Below are positions 28,128 to 37,293 of a DNA stretch of 64,000 nt, one piece after another. The position numbers were made by a program, and so were the translations under genes. This DNA is from Clostridium_AD sp050717535 (GTDB taxonomy: Bacteria > Bacillota > Clostridia > Clostridiales > Clostridiaceae), in NCBI RefSeq assembly GCF_050717535.1, contig NZ_JBOITM010000080.1, positions 1 to 64,000 on the forward strand, in the 5' to 3' direction. The notes under the pieces were generated by a model. That model saw nothing but the letters and a program-made list of their open reading frames with translations, searched no databases and was not told where the DNA came from. Within the stretch, counting starts at the first letter, position 1; each line of letters begins with the position of its first letter.

Positions 28128-29156
28128 TTACTCGGGATTGTTTTTATAATTTACGGCCACATCTTGTTCCTGCAGCAAGGTTATTGAAAGATTTACTATT
28201 ATCTTTTCTTTGATAGTATGAAATTCCATTTCTATAGGAAAGTTTTTATTAAAGGGTGATTTATCCATAAGAGTATATGTTTCGTGAATTTTAGCTTCTT
28301 TTATTTCGCAATTTATAGGATGAATGCCATAATCAATATATTTTTTAATATTTACACAATGTGATGATATATATATGGGTATATAATCTGGATTTTTTTC
28401 TTTAGATAAAACTGGGGGAGTTTTAAACTGGATTAAAGTAGTACATTTAAAAGGAATATAAGTTATTACACTTTGAGAAGCTAAATTAATTATCCCATTA
28501 TGAACATCTTTTGCTATATAAAAATCTAATTTATTTCTAATAAAGCCTTCCAAAAAAAGTTTTCCACTTAAGGAAGGAGAAATATCATGGTTATCATAGA
28601 TTGGGAGCAGTATACTATTAGTTAAATATAAGTCCTTTTTAATGTTTTTTATATCTAATGCAGAATTTTCTGATTTAAGAATTGATTCAATAGGTATGTC
28701 TATGTTCTTTTCTGTTAGTACAATATTTAACATAGTCACTACGGGCTCATTAGTACCGACGGGTGCAATATTAATCCCACTATTTAAAGGAAATGTATGC
28801 GAATTAATAATTTCAGATTTTTCTTTGTAACTACAATTATTTGGGTTTACACTGTTTGTATTCTTAATATCGTCAGTGGTGTAAATACTATTATCAATTT
28901 CATTTTTTCCATTTATACATTTCGGTTCATTTCCAATATTTACTTGTTGTATAGGAGGTATGCATTCTGTATTGATTTTATCTTTCCATTCTTTTTCTAC
29001 ACTTAAATTATTTGAGTTCATGTTACTTTTATTATTCACTAAGTTTTTTTTGATTGGTTTATTTCCGAATACATTACAAGGCAATTGTTCTAATAGTTCC
29101 CAAATAATAAGTAGTTGTAACATGCCTAAATTATCATAGTTATTGAATGGTATCAT
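28128..29156 (-). CDS. CsxC-like spore surface protein, divergent copy
   Basis: A protein of 342 residues whose C-terminal 230 align with the neighbouring gene at 29335. Shared features are SEIINSHTFPLNSGINIAPV, IKNIKKDLYLT, SGKLFLEGFIRNKLDF and VITYIPFKCTTLIQF. The pattern resembles clostridial exosporium CsxC-type proteins; that family name is from memory of its motifs and only moderately sure. The N-terminal 110 residues are Asn- and Lys-rich and low in complexity. AAAGGAG precedes the ATG. The gene probably acts late in sporulation as a spore surface component. Confidence 0.65.
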   Translation of the reverse strand: MIPFNNYDNLGMLQLLIIWELLEQLPCNVFGNKPIKKNLVNNKSNMNSNNLSVEKEWKDKINTECIPPIQQVNIGNEPKCINGKNEIDNSIYTTDDIKNTNSVNPNNCSYKEKSEIINSHTFPLNSGINIAPVGTNEPVVTMLNIVLTEKNIDIPIESILKSENSALDIKNIKKDLYLTNSILLPIYDNHDISPSLSGKLFLEGFIRNKLDFYIAKDVHNGIINLASQSVITYIPFKCTTLIQFKTPPVLSKEKNPDYIPIYISSHCVNIKKYIDYGIHPINCEIKEAKIHETYTLMDKSPFNKNFPIEMEFHTIKEKIIVNLSITLLQEQDVAVNYKNNPE

Positions 29157-29282
29157 TAAAATTCTCCTTTACTTTAGAAATTTGGCATCTTAAATAGACT
29201 AGAATATGCTGACTAGTTATTCTTTAGTTGTCTTATGTATTTAGGTATCATTAATATAAAACAAAACTATTTTATAATAATG

Positions 29283-29321
29283 GCCGTTCTTCTAACATAA
29301 TATTAATTTTAGAAGAACGGC
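29283..29321 (-). terminator. Hairpin between the two CsxC-like genes
   Basis: GCCGTTCTTCTA (29283-29294) pairs with TAGAAGAACGGC (29310-29321). It follows the stop of the upstream minus-strand gene; there is no strong T-run. Confidence 0.65.
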
Positions 29322-29334
29322 TATGATTAAATGA

Positions 29335-30081
29335 CTATAAAATATTTACTTGTTGTAATTGTAATACTTTAACCGTTACATATATAACCATTTTTTCGAT
29401 TACTTTATCATAAAGTTGTACATTAAATTCAGAATAAGTGTCTACGGGATTTCTATGAAGATCTTCTTCAATAATTCTTACTAATTCTAATTCACAGTAT
29501 GGTTTTTCAGTAAAAGGTACAACATCTTCAAAAGATTGTTGACAACCTAACTTTCCAATAACAGTTCCGGTACAGTCATGACACGCACAACCACTTAAAT
29601 AATCTATTTCAGTTTGAATTCCACGAACATTAATTATTGGTGCTATAGCATATATAACTTCTGTTACTGTTGTAAATGGGACATCTATTGTTGTATGAGC
29701 TATTCTACCACTTACAATTTTATCTTCTACACAGTCAGCAGTAGCATACTCTATATTTTTTCTTACAAATCCACTTATAAATAACTTCCCGGATATGGGG
29801 ATGCCAATAGGGCTTACGTTTGTCCTTGGAAGTAGTTCACATTGGGTTAAATATACATTTTTCTTTATTCTTTTAATTTCAAAGTAGGGTTCTTGTAATC
29901 TAAACTCAGCTTCAACATCTATTTGAATCTGTCATTCGCCAAGAACAACAGGAATCTTAGCTACTAGCGGTCCATTAACACCAAGTGGGTTAATAGTAAC
30001 TCCGCTGCTTAAAGGTAAGGTTTGTGAACTGATAATTTCTCCACAAACTTGATTAGGTTGAAGGACTTGATCGTTGCGCAA
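29335..30081 (-). pseudogene. CsxC-like spore surface gene interrupted by TGA
   Basis: A continuous minus-strand frame from a TTG at 30081 (AAGGAAG upstream) to a TAG at 29335, broken only by TGA at 29932-29934. Before the stop it reads SSQTLPLSSGVTINPLGVNG and IPVVLGE. After it come QIQIDVEAEF, IKRIKKNVYLTQCELLP, GKLFISGFVRKNIEYATADC and DVPFTTVTEV, then a Cys-rich insert (CACHDCTG). This is the better-conserved CsxC-type copy. Either it is a recent pseudogene, or the TGA is a sequencing error for TGG. Confidence 0.7.
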
Positions 30082-30350
30082 AGGTAATTCTTCCTTTTTT
30101 TAAGGTCTTAAGACCTACTACATAATATGTAGAAAACAAATAAAAGGTTACTTTGAATATGTGCATATTATAAATTTTACACATAAAAGAAAAAAGCATA
30201 GAATAGTTGATATTATATAGGTAAATGCAGTAATATATAAACAAGTAGGATATAATAGTCTTATAGTAAGATACTAGAAATAAAATAGACTAGTTATTAT
30301 TTGAATAGGTACAAAGATAAAATTTGATTAAAACAGTGGAGTTGGTAATT

Positions 30351-30668
30351 ATGTCGCAGCAAAGTATTTTTGATGAAAAGGTCGATATTAAGGATAAAAT
30401 AGAAATGGAGATTAGAGAACCCAATAAGTACAATGTAATTATTCATAATGATGATTATACAAGTATGGAGTTTGTTGTGCAAGTATTGGTGGGAGTTTTT
30501 AAAAAACAGGTTGTGGAAGCCACGAAAATTATGTTTGATGTACATAAAAAAGGTAGAGGCATTGCAGGAATATATAGCTATGACGTAGGTGTAACAAAAA
30601 TCATTCAAGCTATGGAAATGTGTGAGGAAAGTGGTTTCCCATTAAAATTGACCTTAGAAGAGGAGTAA
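30351..30668 (+). CDS. clpS: ClpS adaptor of the ClpAP protease
   Basis: ClpS delivers N-end-rule substrates to ClpA. The 105 residues carry the typical core NKYNVIIHNDDYTSMEFVVQVL, with the HNDDYT substrate pocket, and VHKKGRGIAGIY. The ATG at 30351 follows GGAG at a fair distance and gives the usual short flexible N-terminus; an ATG at 30324 has no ribosome site. clpA starts 2 bases after its stop, so the two are translated together. Confidence 0.95.
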   Translation: MSQQSIFDEKVDIKDKIEMEIREPNKYNVIIHNDDYTSMEFVVQVLVGVFKKQVVEATKIMFDVHKKGRGIAGIYSYDVGVTKIIQAMEMCEESGFPLKLTLEEE

Positions 30669-30670
30669 TT

Positions 30671-32968
30671 ATGCAATTAGATAATATAGTAAATGAGATT
30701 ATTACGGCGGCTTATAACGAAGCTCAAATGTCCAATCATGAATATTTCACCCCAGAACATATTCTTTATGCCTCTTTATTTTTTGATGAGGGAATTGATA
30801 TAGTAGAGAATAGTGGTGGTAATGTTAAAACTCTAAAAAAACAGATAGTAAAATTTTTAAAGGAAAATATAGATGTTGTGGAAGATGCAGAGCCAATCCA
30901 AACAATTGGTATTCAAACAATTTTATCAACAGCAGAAGATCACGTTATGCTTTCGGGAAAAGAATTGGTTAGAATAGGTGATTTAATTGTAGCCATGTAT
31001 GACGATGAGGAAAGTTTTGCTTCGTATTTTTTGCGTAAACAGCAAGTGAAGAGGCGGGATCTTCTTAATTATATAGCCCACGGCATATCTGTAGTAGATA
31101 CTTTTGACTTTGCAGGTACAATAAACCATGAGGAAGAAGAGTCCGTTGAATTTGAAGAAAACGAAGAAGATGTAGACCAAGCATTTGAAGAAGATATGAA
31201 TAACCCAAAGGGGGAAGAAAACTTTCTAAGCAATTTTACTGTGGAGTTAACACAAAAAGCTAGGAGAGGGGAAATGGATCCGCTTATTGGGAGACAAGAC
31301 ATTCTTCAAAGAACACTGCAGGTATTATGCAGGAGACTTAAAAATAATCCGGTGCACGTAGGAGAACCAGGGGTAGGTAAAACTGCTATTACTGAAGGAC
31401 TTGCACAACTAATTATGGATAATAAGGTACCTAAGTTATTACAAGGAAGTAAGATATTTTATTTGGATATGGGGTCTCTAATTGCAGGTACAAAGTATAG
31501 AGGAGATTTTGAAGAACGTATTAAAAGAGTATTAAGAGAAATCAGTAAAGAGGAAAAACCTATAGTCTATATTGATGAAATCCATACTATAGTTGGTGCA
31601 GGGGCAGTTTCTGGGGGGGCCATGGATGCATCAAATATTCTTAAACCTTTTCTTGCAGATGGTAAGGTAAGATTCATTGGATCAACTACTTATGATGAAT
31701 ATAAGAAACATTTTGAAAAAGACAGTGCTCTAGCTAGAAGATTTCAAAAGATTGAAGTTCCAGAGCCTTCTACTAAAGATACTTTTGATATTCTTATGGG
31801 TTTAAAAGACAGATATGAAGATTACCATAATGTTATATATAAAGAAGAGGCTTTAAAAACAGCAGTTGGGTTATCTAGCAAGTATATTAAGGATAGATAT
31901 CTACCAGATAAGGCAATAGATATTATGGATGAAGCAGGTGCTTATGCAAGGCTTAATGCACAAAATAATCAAGAACCTGTTGTTATTACGGTGAGTGCAG
32001 TGGAGAAAGTAGTAGCTTCAATTGCAAAAATTCCAGAGGAAAGTGTATCAAATAATGAAGTTCTTACACTAAAAAACTTAGACAGCGATTTAAAGAAGCA
32101 AGTTTTTGGTCAAAACGAAGCTATAGACACTATGGTAAGAGCCATAAAGAGATCTAGAGCAGGGTTTAATGAAGAAGACAAGCCAATAGCATCTTTACTT
32201 TTTGTAGGACCTACAGGAGTAGGAAAAACTGAAGTAAGTAAGCAATTGTCAAAAAATTTGTCTATTCCCCTCATTAGATTTGATATGAGTGAGTACCAAG
32301 AGAAGCATACTGTGGCTAGACTGATTGGTTCACCACCAGGATATGTGGGGTATGAAGAAGGAGGACTATTAGTTGAGGCTATGAAAAAGAATCCTCATTG
32401 TGTTCTACTTCTAGATGAGATCGAAAAAGCACATCCTGACATATTAAATGTGTTGTTACAGGTTATGGACTATGCAACACTTACAGATAATACTGGTAAG
32501 AAGGCAGATTTTAGAAATGCTATTTTAATAATGACTTCTAACGCAGGAGCAAGGGAAGCTAGTAAAAATATAATTGGATTTGGAGATAGAATAGGGTCAG
32601 GTGGAGCAATTACTAAAGAAGTTGAAAGGGTATTTTCTCCAGAATTTAGAAATAGATTGGATAATATAATTGTATTTAATAAAATTGATGAGGAGATGGC
32701 ACTTCAAATTGCTAAAAAGGCAATGAAACAGTTTGAAGAAAAACTTTTAACCAAAAATATAAAATTAGTGGTTACAGAAAATCTATATGATTGGTTAAGT
32801 AAAAAAGGTTTTTCTGAGGCTTATGGAGCAAGAGAAATCAATAGAGTGGTCCAACAGGAAATAAAGACTTATTTTGTAGATGAAGTACTGTTTGGAGAAC
32901 TTTCGCAGGGTGGTAGTGCTGTAGTTGATATTGTGGATGGTAAACTTTCAATTATTAAAGCAAAGTAA
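30671..32968 (+). CDS. clpA: ATP-dependent protease ATPase subunit ClpA
   Basis: A double AAA+ unfoldase of 765 residues that feeds ClpP. Order: Clp N-domain (about 1-145), an acidic linker rich in Glu and Asp (about 155-180), AAA module 1 with Walker A VGEPGVGKT near 233 and Walker B VYIDEIHT, AAA module 2 with GPTGVGKTE near 513 and LLLDEIEKAHPD, and a C-terminal lid. It is coupled to clpS. No clpP is nearby. The terminator at 32983 serves this gene and the converging one. Confidence 0.96.
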   Translation: MQLDNIVNEIITAAYNEAQMSNHEYFTPEHILYASLFFDEGIDIVENSGGNVKTLKKQIVKFLKENIDVVEDAEPIQTIGIQTILSTAEDHVMLSGKELVRIGDLIVAMYDDEESFASYFLRKQQVKRRDLLNYIAHGISVVDTFDFAGTINHEEEESVEFEENEEDVDQAFEEDMNNPKGEENFLSNFTVELTQKARRGEMDPLIGRQDILQRTLQVLCRRLKNNPVHVGEPGVGKTAITEGLAQLIMDNKVPKLLQGSKIFYLDMGSLIAGTKYRGDFEERIKRVLREISKEEKPIVYIDEIHTIVGAGAVSGGAMDASNILKPFLADGKVRFIGSTTYDEYKKHFEKDSALARRFQKIEVPEPSTKDTFDILMGLKDRYEDYHNVIYKEEALKTAVGLSSKYIKDRYLPDKAIDIMDEAGAYARLNAQNNQEPVVITVSAVEKVVASIAKIPEESVSNNEVLTLKNLDSDLKKQVFGQNEAIDTMVRAIKRSRAGFNEEDKPIASLLFVGPTGVGKTEVSKQLSKNLSIPLIRFDMSEYQEKHTVARLIGSPPGYVGYEEGGLLVEAMKKNPHCVLLLDEIEKAHPDILNVLLQVMDYATLTDNTGKKADFRNAILIMTSNAGAREASKNIIGFGDRIGSGGAITKEVERVFSPEFRNRLDNIIVFNKIDEEMALQIAKKAMKQFEEKLLTKNIKLVVTENLYDWLSKKGFSEAYGAREINRVVQQEIKTYFVDEVLFGELSQGGSAVVDIVDGKLSIIKAK

Positions 32969-32982
32969 AAAAATGATAGTTT

Positions 32983-33017
32983 AAAAAAGATGTTGCTTTA
33001 GATGCAACATCTTTTTT
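32983..33017. terminator. Bidirectional terminator after clpA
   Basis: AAAAAAGATGTTGC (32983-32996) pairs with GCAACATCTTTTTT (33004-33017). Confidence 0.88.
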
Positions 33018-33024
33018 ATAATGA

Positions 33025-33393
33025 TTACCTTCTTGGAATAATTTCTGTCCAATATCCATCTGGATCCATAATAAAATATATCCCCATAGGTTTATTTTCA
33101 TAACATATACATTTCATCTTTTTATGGTAATCATAAGCTTCATCAAAGTCATCTGTAACTACAGCAAGATGGAACTCATTTTCACCTAGATTGTAGGCTT
33201 GAGTTCTATCTTTCATCCAAGTGAGTTCTAACTTATGTTTAGTTGATTCATCCCCTAAAAATGCAAGGGTAAAGCTATCATCTGGTGCATGAAACCGCCT
33301 AATTTCTACAAAACCCAATGCTTCTTTATAAAATTTCACACTTTTTTCTAAATCTAATACATTTATATTATTATGATCAAAGGAAAACTTCAT
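33025..33393 (-). CDS. VOC-family (glyoxalase I-like) protein
   Basis: A vicinal-oxygen-chelate protein of 122 residues, close to lactoylglutathione lyase in layout. It reads FDHNNINVLDLEKSVKFYKE at the N-terminus, ENEFHLAVVTDDFDEA in the middle and FIMDPDGYWTEIIPR at the end. The His and Glu metal ligands of the fold are present (FDH, LELTW, FHLAV, EII). The ATG at 33393 is chosen because AAAGGTGG is 9 bases before it; the GTG at 33405 is too close. Its substrate may be methylglyoxal-derived but is not certain. Confidence 0.85.
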   Translation of the reverse strand: MKFSFDHNNINVLDLEKSVKFYKEALGFVEIRRFHAPDDSFTLAFLGDESTKHKLELTWMKDRTQAYNLGENEFHLAVVTDDFDEAYDYHKKMKCICYENKPMGIYFIMDPDGYWTEIIPRR

Positions 33394-33609
33394 TAATATA
33401 ACCACCTTTTCTAAAAAGATTAATATATATACTATAACATTAATACATTTATTTTGAATTTTTAATTTGTAAGTTTTTATTGATTTTCATCATTCATTTT
33501 GGTAGTATCATAGCAAGATTAACATTTTAATTACTAATAAATATTTAATTATTTTAACATGTATATGATATTATTCCGATATAAGAAAAATATGAAGGAG
33601 AGATACTTT

Positions 33610-34347
33610 ATGAGCGAAATGAGAGCTGAAATATACTATATATATCATAGCGGGTTTGCTATTAAAACTAAAAATCATTTTTTAATATTTGATTATTATA
33701 AGGAATCTTTAGAAAATGATGAAACACATCATAAGTTAGAGTTGTTATCACCTGAAAATATAAAGAGTATGAAAAACGTTTTTGTATTTGCGACTCATAG
33801 TCATGCTGATCATTTTAATTCTAAAATTCTAGAGTGGGAAAAGTATAATAGTAATATAAAATATATTTTTAGTGAAGACATAAAGCTAAATGTAAATAAA
33901 CCTAGTTATAGCTTTATGGAGGAAGGCGAAGAAAAATCATTTCAAGGTATTTATGTAAAAGCGTATGGTTCAACAGATATTGGTATATCTTTCTTAGTTA
34001 AAGTGGATGGGTTAACTATTTTTCATGCTGGTGATCTTAACTGGTGGCACTGGAAAGAGGATAGTATAGAGGAGCAATCTTTAGCAGAATCTTCATTTAA
34101 AGCTCACATTAAGAAACTAAAAGAAGAAAAACCTATTGACATAGCATTTTTCCCCGTAGATTCAAGACTCCAAGAATTTTATTGTTTAGGCGGAGAGTAT
34201 TTCTTGAAAAAAATCCATCCTAACTTATTTATTCCTATGCATTTTGGAGAGGATGTTGGAGTTACTAAAAAATTTGCTGATAAAATGAGAAAAAGCAAGG
34301 TGAAAACAGTTGAAATAAATTATTCAGGACAAGAGATAATTTATTGA
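33610..34347 (+). CDS. MBL-fold metal-dependent hydrolase
   Basis: A metallo-beta-lactamase-fold protein of 245 residues. The metal motif is ATHSHADHFN (HxHxDH) near residue 65. Further ligands are in FHAGDLNWW and in IPMHFGED near the C-terminus. The ATG at 33610 has AAGGAGA 8 bases upstream; a longer frame from 33559 is not supported. The family includes RNase Z relatives and UlaG-like lactonases. The actual substrate is unknown. Confidence 0.88.
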   Translation: MSEMRAEIYYIYHSGFAIKTKNHFLIFDYYKESLENDETHHKLELLSPENIKSMKNVFVFATHSHADHFNSKILEWEKYNSNIKYIFSEDIKLNVNKPSYSFMEEGEEKSFQGIYVKAYGSTDIGISFLVKVDGLTIFHAGDLNWWHWKEDSIEEQSLAESSFKAHIKKLKEEKPIDIAFFPVDSRLQEFYCLGGEYFLKKIHPNLFIPMHFGEDVGVTKKFADKMRKSKVKTVEINYSGQEIIY

Positions 34348-34410
34348 AATTATTTTTAAACAATGTGAATAAATATAGTCATTTATGTTAATCATTTAAA
34401 TAACAAAATA

Positions 34411-34471
34411 AAAAAGCACTACATGCGATATTTTTAGTCCCCCTAAATTAATATTGCATGTAGTGCTTTTT
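34411..34471 (+). terminator. Terminator after the MBL gene
   Basis: AAAAAGCACTACATGC pairs with GCATGTAGTGCTTTTT around a 26-base loop that contains CCCCC. The stem is long and ends in a T-run. Confidence 0.8.
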
Positions 34472-34624
34472 ATATTGGGATAGATTTGTTGTAATAAATT
34501 CATACGAATTCAAAAAATAGTCAATATTAGTGGCTTTTTCATTTACAATAGGTAATAATTGTGATAACTTTATTGAGGGGAAATAATAGGTAGAAAGCAT
34601 GAAAAAGGAAGCGGGTTAAAGCAA

Positions 34625-35488
34625 ATGAGAATAGAAACTAAAAATGAAAATATTTTAAATTATATTTATATTATTATTGGAAGTACAATACTGGCAGCAG
34701 GGGTAAATATGTTTTTGGCGAAAATAAGATTAGTGACTGGTGGATTATCAGGTCTTGCCATTATAATTCAATATATTACAGAAAAACAATATGGAAGAGG
34801 AATACCTTTATGGCTTACTAATATTGTAGTGAATATACCATTAATTGCTATTGCTATAAAACTTAAGGGAAGAAAATTTGTAGGCAAATCTGTGTTCGCT
34901 GCAGCCTATTTATCTTTTGCATTGTTTTATACAAGCTTTATACCAGCACCAGAGGTCGATGTTTTGCTTTCAAGTATATTTGGTGGGGTGTTCGTTGGAA
35001 TAGGATTAGGCTTTGTATTAAGAGCATCTGCTAGCACTGGGGGTACTGATTTAGCTGCAAATATAATAAAAGTTTATTTAAAGAATGTTCCAATAGCTAA
35101 GATTATATTAGTAATTGATTCAACTATAATAATAATAGGTGCTTTTGTATTTGGAATTGAAAAAGCTATGTACGCACTTATATCTGTATATATAGTTTCA
35201 AAAGTTATAGACAGCATACTTGAAGGAATAAATTTTTCCAAAGCGGTATTTATTATCTCAGATAATTCTAAGGAAATAGCGGAAGCATTATTGAAGGATT
35301 TAAAAAGAGGTGTTACTGGAATAAATGGTACAGGAATGTATACAAAGGGAGAAAAACAGGTGCTATTTGTAGTAGTTGGTAAAAATCAACTAGTGCCTCT
35401 GCAAAAAATGGTTAAAGAAATAGATGCTAAAGCATTTATCACTATTGCAGATGTTAGAGAGGTATTAGGAGAAGGATTTACAGAATAA
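34625..35488 (+). CDS. YitT-family membrane protein 1
   Basis: A 287-residue protein with five to six N-terminal helices (YitT/DUF161) and a C-terminal cytoplasmic DUF2179 domain. The signature is RLVTGGLSGLAIIIQYI near the start and ASASTGGTDLAANIIKVYL in the middle. The tail reads GVTGINGTGMYTKGEKQVLF and IADVREVLGEGF. The family function is not established. GGAAGCGGG precedes the ATG. It is monocistronic. A second member lies at 39051. Confidence 0.9.
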   Translation: MRIETKNENILNYIYIIIGSTILAAGVNMFLAKIRLVTGGLSGLAIIIQYITEKQYGRGIPLWLTNIVVNIPLIAIAIKLKGRKFVGKSVFAAAYLSFALFYTSFIPAPEVDVLLSSIFGGVFVGIGLGFVLRASASTGGTDLAANIIKVYLKNVPIAKIILVIDSTIIIIGAFVFGIEKAMYALISVYIVSKVIDSILEGINFSKAVFIISDNSKEIAEALLKDLKRGVTGINGTGMYTKGEKQVLFVVVGKNQLVPLQKMVKEIDAKAFITIADVREVLGEGFTE

Positions 35489-35580
35489 AGTGGTTATTGA
35501 AATAATGAATTAAAATTTTTTTAGCTTTTTAATTTTATAAAGATGTAAATTAGGCAACATTTTCAAAGTATATTTGGATG

Positions 35581-35613
35581 ACTTCCTGCACAAAATACTA
35601 TTAGAAAGGAAGT
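35581..35613 (+). promoter_or_regulatory. Possible ribosome-site hairpin
   Basis: ACTTCC (35581-35586) can pair with GGAAGT (35608-35613), the Shine-Dalgarno of the following gene. Such pairing could reduce its translation. The stem is short, so this is only suggestive. Confidence 0.3.
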
Positions 35614-35622
35614 GAATATACA

Positions 35623-35868
35623 ATGAGTGATAGATTAAATAATAAGCCTATTACATTTGATCATCCAGAAAAACTTACACAAGGAGTAGCTTTAGAAAAA
35701 GGCGATGTTACAGCAAGAACTTTTATAAGTGAAGAAGATGGATGTGTAAAGTCTAACATTATTGTTGAGAATAAGGTTACTGGAGAAGTAGCTAAGAGTG
35801 ATTCAGTTATTGGTGAAATAGTTGAAGATGAGTTTGAAGACGAAGATGAGTATGAAGATTTTGATTAA
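35623..35868 (+). CDS. Small acidic protein, 81 residues
   Basis: A soluble protein starting MSDRLNNKPITFDHPEKLT. Its tail is extremely acidic (EDEFEDEDEYEDFD). There are no membrane or signal features. I do not recognise a function. GGAAGTG lies upstream of the ATG. A terminator at 35979 follows 110 bases later. Confidence 0.75.
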   Translation: MSDRLNNKPITFDHPEKLTQGVALEKGDVTARTFISEEDGCVKSNIIVENKVTGEVAKSDSVIGEIVEDEFEDEDEYEDFD

Positions 35869-35978
35869 TGGCACACAAAAGGTTGATAAATTAGGTTAAA
35901 GGATTAATTAGAAAATTAAATAAGATAGATTTATTAATAATATATCAGGATGTAGATAATAAAGATAGAATATGGAAG

Positions 35979-36010
35979 AACAACTATTAAATTGCTAATA
36001 GTTGTTTTTT
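35979..36010 (+). terminator. Terminator after the acidic protein gene
   Basis: AACAACTATTA (35979-35989) pairs with TAATAGTTGTT (35996-36006), with a T-run to 36010. Confidence 0.88.
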
Positions 36011-36031
36011 CATTATAAATAGTAAAATAAT

Positions 36032-36061
36032 TTGAGCATTTAAGATAAAATGTACTATAAT
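36032..36061 (+). promoter_or_regulatory. Sigma-A promoter of the activase gene
   Basis: TTGAGC (36032-36037) and TATAAT (36056-36061) with an 18-base spacer, about 45 bases before the start codon. Confidence 0.7.
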
Positions 36062-36104
36062 CATATATATAGCTAAAATAAATATAATATAAGGAGAGAC
36101 AAAT

Positions 36105-36860
36105 ATGTTTTACATAGGAATAGACATTGGTTCAACAGCAGCTAAAGTAGCAGTATTTAATGGCGATAAGTTAGAGAAATACTTTGTAATGCCCACTGGA
36201 TGGAGTAGTGTCGCAACGGCTAATACTATCAAAGAAAAACTGAATTTATTAGGAATAAATAAGGGGAATTCAAAATCTGTAGCAACAGGGTATGGAAGAG
36301 TATCTGTGCCCTACGCAGATAAAACCATAACAGAGATAACTTGTCATGGTAAGGGTGCGGCATATTTATTGTGTACTGACTGTACAGTAATCGATATAGG
36401 TGGACAAGATACAAAGGTTATTACCGTAGAAAATGGTTTGATAACTGACTTTATTATGAATGATAAATGCTCAGCAGGCACTGGTAGATTTCTGGAGATT
36501 ATGGCTAATGCTCTAGGCATGGATATAGATTCACTTTGTGATTTAGCAATTCAAGGTAGTGGAATTACAATAAGTTCAATGTGCACTGTTTTTGCTGAAT
36601 CTGAAGTTATTAGTCTTATGGGTAGGGGGGAGAAAAAAGAGGATATAGCCTATGCTATTGTTGATTCAATAGTTAGTAAAGTTAGTTCATTATGTGGAAA
36701 ACATTCTGAGGGATTTAATTATTTTCTTACAGGAGGGTTATCAGGGAATGATTATATTTTAAGTAGTTTATCAGAAAAATTAGGAAAAAAAGTTACTGCA
36801 AACTCATTAGGACGATATGCAGGGGCTATAGGGGCGGCAATAATGGCAAGTAAATTATAA
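36105..36860 (+). CDS. Acyl-CoA dehydratase activase (BcrAD/BadFG family)
   Basis: A 251-residue ATPase like the component A activator of 2-hydroxyacyl-CoA dehydratases. It binds one [4Fe-4S] cluster between two subunits and drives an electron into the dehydratase. The ASKHA ATP sites are GIDIGSTAAKVAVF and VIDIGGQDTKVI. The cluster cysteines are in NDKCSAGTGRFLE and SSMCTVFAESE. TGGLSGNDYI completes the fold. The dehydratase subunits are not in this window, so its partner is encoded elsewhere or differs. AAGGAGAG precedes the ATG. Confidence 0.9.
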   Translation: MFYIGIDIGSTAAKVAVFNGDKLEKYFVMPTGWSSVATANTIKEKLNLLGINKGNSKSVATGYGRVSVPYADKTITEITCHGKGAAYLLCTDCTVIDIGGQDTKVITVENGLITDFIMNDKCSAGTGRFLEIMANALGMDIDSLCDLAIQGSGITISSMCTVFAESEVISLMGRGEKKEDIAYAIVDSIVSKVSSLCGKHSEGFNYFLTGGLSGNDYILSSLSEKLGKKVTANSLGRYAGAIGAAIMASKL

Positions 36861-36867
36861 AAAAAAT

Positions 36868-36896
36868 TTGACAATTATTATTAAAAATATTATAAT
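36868..36896 (+). promoter_or_regulatory. Consensus sigma-A promoter of the T-box/asnS unit
   Basis: TTGACA (36868-36873) and TATAAT (36891-36896) with a 17-base spacer, both perfect. Transcription should start near 36903. Confidence 0.85.
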
Positions 36897-36959
36897 TCAA
36901 ATTAGAATATAAAAATTAATTAGTTCAGATACTAATTATTATAATTTTCACATATAAAG

Positions 36960-37253
36960 ACTGTGAAGAGAAGAGTAAATATAAGAGGTAGTCATAGCGA
37001 GTTGGTGGTGGTGAAAGACCAATACGAAGTTTATATTGAAGAACATCTCAGAGTTTCTAACCGAAATCCTCAAGAGAGTAGGCTTAGACGGGTCCAATCC
37101 GTTAATTATTGGTCATTATCGAATTATAATTCACAACATGAATTTTATAATTCTGTATTGAATAGAGTGGTCATATTTTATGACAAATTGGGTGGTATCG
37201 CGAAATTATAGTCTTTCGTCCCTTTATTTATTAAGGGAGGAAGGGCTTTTTTT
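36960..37253 (+). ncRNA. T-box riboswitch, Asn specifier, upstream of asnS
   Basis: The leader has stem I with AATATAA (near 36978) paired to TTATATT (37031-37037). Next come the GAA loop-E side and the specifier AAC at 37042-37044 (an Asn codon), then CTC closing with GAGA. The T-box sequence GGGTGGTATCGCG is at 37190-37202. The terminator (about 37210-37253) pairs CTTTCGTCCC with GGGAGGAAGG and ends in seven T. Uncharged tRNA-Asn should stabilise the antiterminator and raise asnS expression. Stem limits are approximate. Confidence 0.93.
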
Positions 37254-37293
37254 ATTATCTAAAAAAGTATAAAAATATAAGGAGGGCAATTTT

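Noticed and set aside
28642..29006. Plus-strand frames over the CsxC-like gene
   Set aside because: They are antisense readings of a minus-strand gene that has its own ribosome site and family match.
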